Position numbers and translations under genes: made by a program. The notes beneath the pieces are model-generated. The model made no database searches and was not told the DNA's origin. It saw nothing but the letters and a program-made list of their open reading frames with translations. A DNA stretch of 57,062 bases, taken from NCBI GenBank assembly GCA_019359035.1, contig JAHHIC010000098.1, positions 1 to 57,062 of the forward strand, read 5' to 3'. Of this stretch, positions 56,344-57,062 are shown piece by piece; within the stretch, counting starts at the first letter, position 1; each line of letters opens with the position of its first letter. This DNA is from Scytonematopsis contorta HA4267-MV1. Its GTDB lineage: Bacteria > Cyanobacteriota > Cyanobacteriia > Cyanobacteriales > Nostocaceae.

Positions 56344-56458
56344 ATCTTATCATAGAAAAATCTTGCATAATAATTAAAAAAATTAACAAATAGAGTGCTC
56401 GTTATTGGTTTAATATTATTACACAGTTGTTTGCATCTATTCAAGACGAGTCCCAATT

Positions 56459-57062
56459 ATGGCAAATGTCACAACAGAACAGCAGCAAGAAATTGTAGAA
56501 TTACGAGCATTGCACTTAACACCAAAACAAATTACTCGTAAACTTGGTTTGAAAGTGTCTGATGTCAATACCGCTATTCAACATCAAGCAGAAGAAACAG
56601 TATTACATAGAAAAGCTACAGGTGAATTAGACCCCGTTTATCAATGTTTGGCAACTAATAATTTGATTAGAGCATTACCTGATACTTCTGAACTAGCAGA
56701 ACTTAAAAATGTTACTAATGTATATGATAGTGATTATGTTCAGGGTTTAGGACTGGTGGTAATTGCACGTGAAGGTAAATATAATGAATTAAGTATTTGT
56801 AGTTACCTTTTAGATTTTTGGTGTTTGGGTGTTAAAGATAGTATTCCACCACGTAAAATTAATCGGGTAAAATATAAAGAATTTGTAGAAAAGTCGTTTG
56901 ATGCATTTCCCGAACCACCCCAAGAAATACCTATATCCGTTGCACAAGGTATGATTTATAGTGCTTTGGAATATGCAGATAAATTGGGATTCCAACCACA
57001 TCGAGATTTTGCTGAGTCGCGTTTACATTTAGGTGATTGGAATGGAGAAATTCGTATTGAAT
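56459..57062 (+). CDS. HTH-containing cyanobacterial protein of unknown function, partial (runs off right edge)
   Basis: The frame is open from the ATG at 56459 to the window end (201 codons). An N-terminal HTH is likely (IVELRALHLTPKQITRKLGL, then VSDVNTAIQ). The following region (VQGLGLVVIAREGKYNEL, ICSYLLDFWCLGVKD, then AQGMIYSALEYADKLGFQPH) is compact and Cys-containing, without a named motif. I believe such proteins are common in cyanobacteria but cannot give a function. Confidence 0.65.
   Translation, partial: MANVTTEQQQEIVELRALHLTPKQITRKLGLKVSDVNTAIQHQAEETVLHRKATGELDPVYQCLATNNLIRALPDTSELAELKNVTNVYDSDYVQGLGLVVIAREGKYNELSICSYLLDFWCLGVKDSIPPRKINRVKYKEFVEKSFDAFPEPPQEIPISVAQGMIYSALEYADKLGFQPHRDFAESRLHLGDWNGEIRIE

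Overview
The window looks like part of a large plasmid, or an integrated plasmid-like element, of a filamentous heterocyst-type cyanobacterium. The evidence is AT-rich DNA, heptamer tandem repeats (31233-31317), GAGACGCTTCGCTAACG-type intergenic repeats, one HIP1 octamer (24533-24540), and the company of a primase-like protein, a ParB-like protein, a transfer-type operon and a MobV relaxase. No rRNA, convincing tRNA or core metabolic gene was seen.

Replication, maintenance and transfer side (1-21.8 kb). A DUF3854/TOPRIM-like protein runs off the left edge and is followed by a ParB-like protein. A short HTH gene lies behind a leader with three hairpins. A long minus-strand operon runs from 14549 down to 6261, probably continuing to 4140. 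It holds tightly spaced or overlapping genes for small membrane proteins, a lysozyme-like and an SxGC-type wall-active candidate, an FtsK-type DNA motor and a small P-loop ATPase. I read it as a candidate FtsK-driven DNA transfer machine. Small DNA-binding and unknown plasmid genes follow, with a frameshifted SAM methyltransferase.

Defence and conflict island (22.5-55 kb). First come a CHAT (caspase-like) protein and an NB-ARC/TPR STAND protein that share a roughly 45-residue linker, suggesting an effector/sensor pair. Next, on the minus strand, are drmC, drmB and drmA of a DISARM system. Upstream of them is a 1189-aa single-chain protein joining a Schlafen-type AlbA_2 domain, a RecG/DHS-like GHKL-type ATPase domain, an APAZ-like region and a MID-PIWI (short Argonaute) module. 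A divergent coiled-coil STAND NTPase lies next to it. The rest of class 1 DISARM follows beyond an IS66-family element: drmMI is cut in methyltransferase motif I by the IS edge, and drmD carries an in-frame TGA. DISARM is therefore split by the Argonaute/STAND segment and partly decayed.

Right end (49.7-57 kb). A MobV relaxase fused to a DUF3991/TOPRIM primase-like half is followed by remnants of a Uma2 nuclease, a Septu-like ATPase/HNH pair and a GNAT acetyltransferase broken by a small repeat element. Three unknown genes close the window, the last running off the right edge.

Two repeat families matter. One is a roughly 148-bp MITE with two copies, whose ends carry Fur/Zur-box-like palindromes. 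The other is a family of GGCAGAGGGCAGAG palindromic elements. All functional calls are from reading translated sequence; no database search was run.
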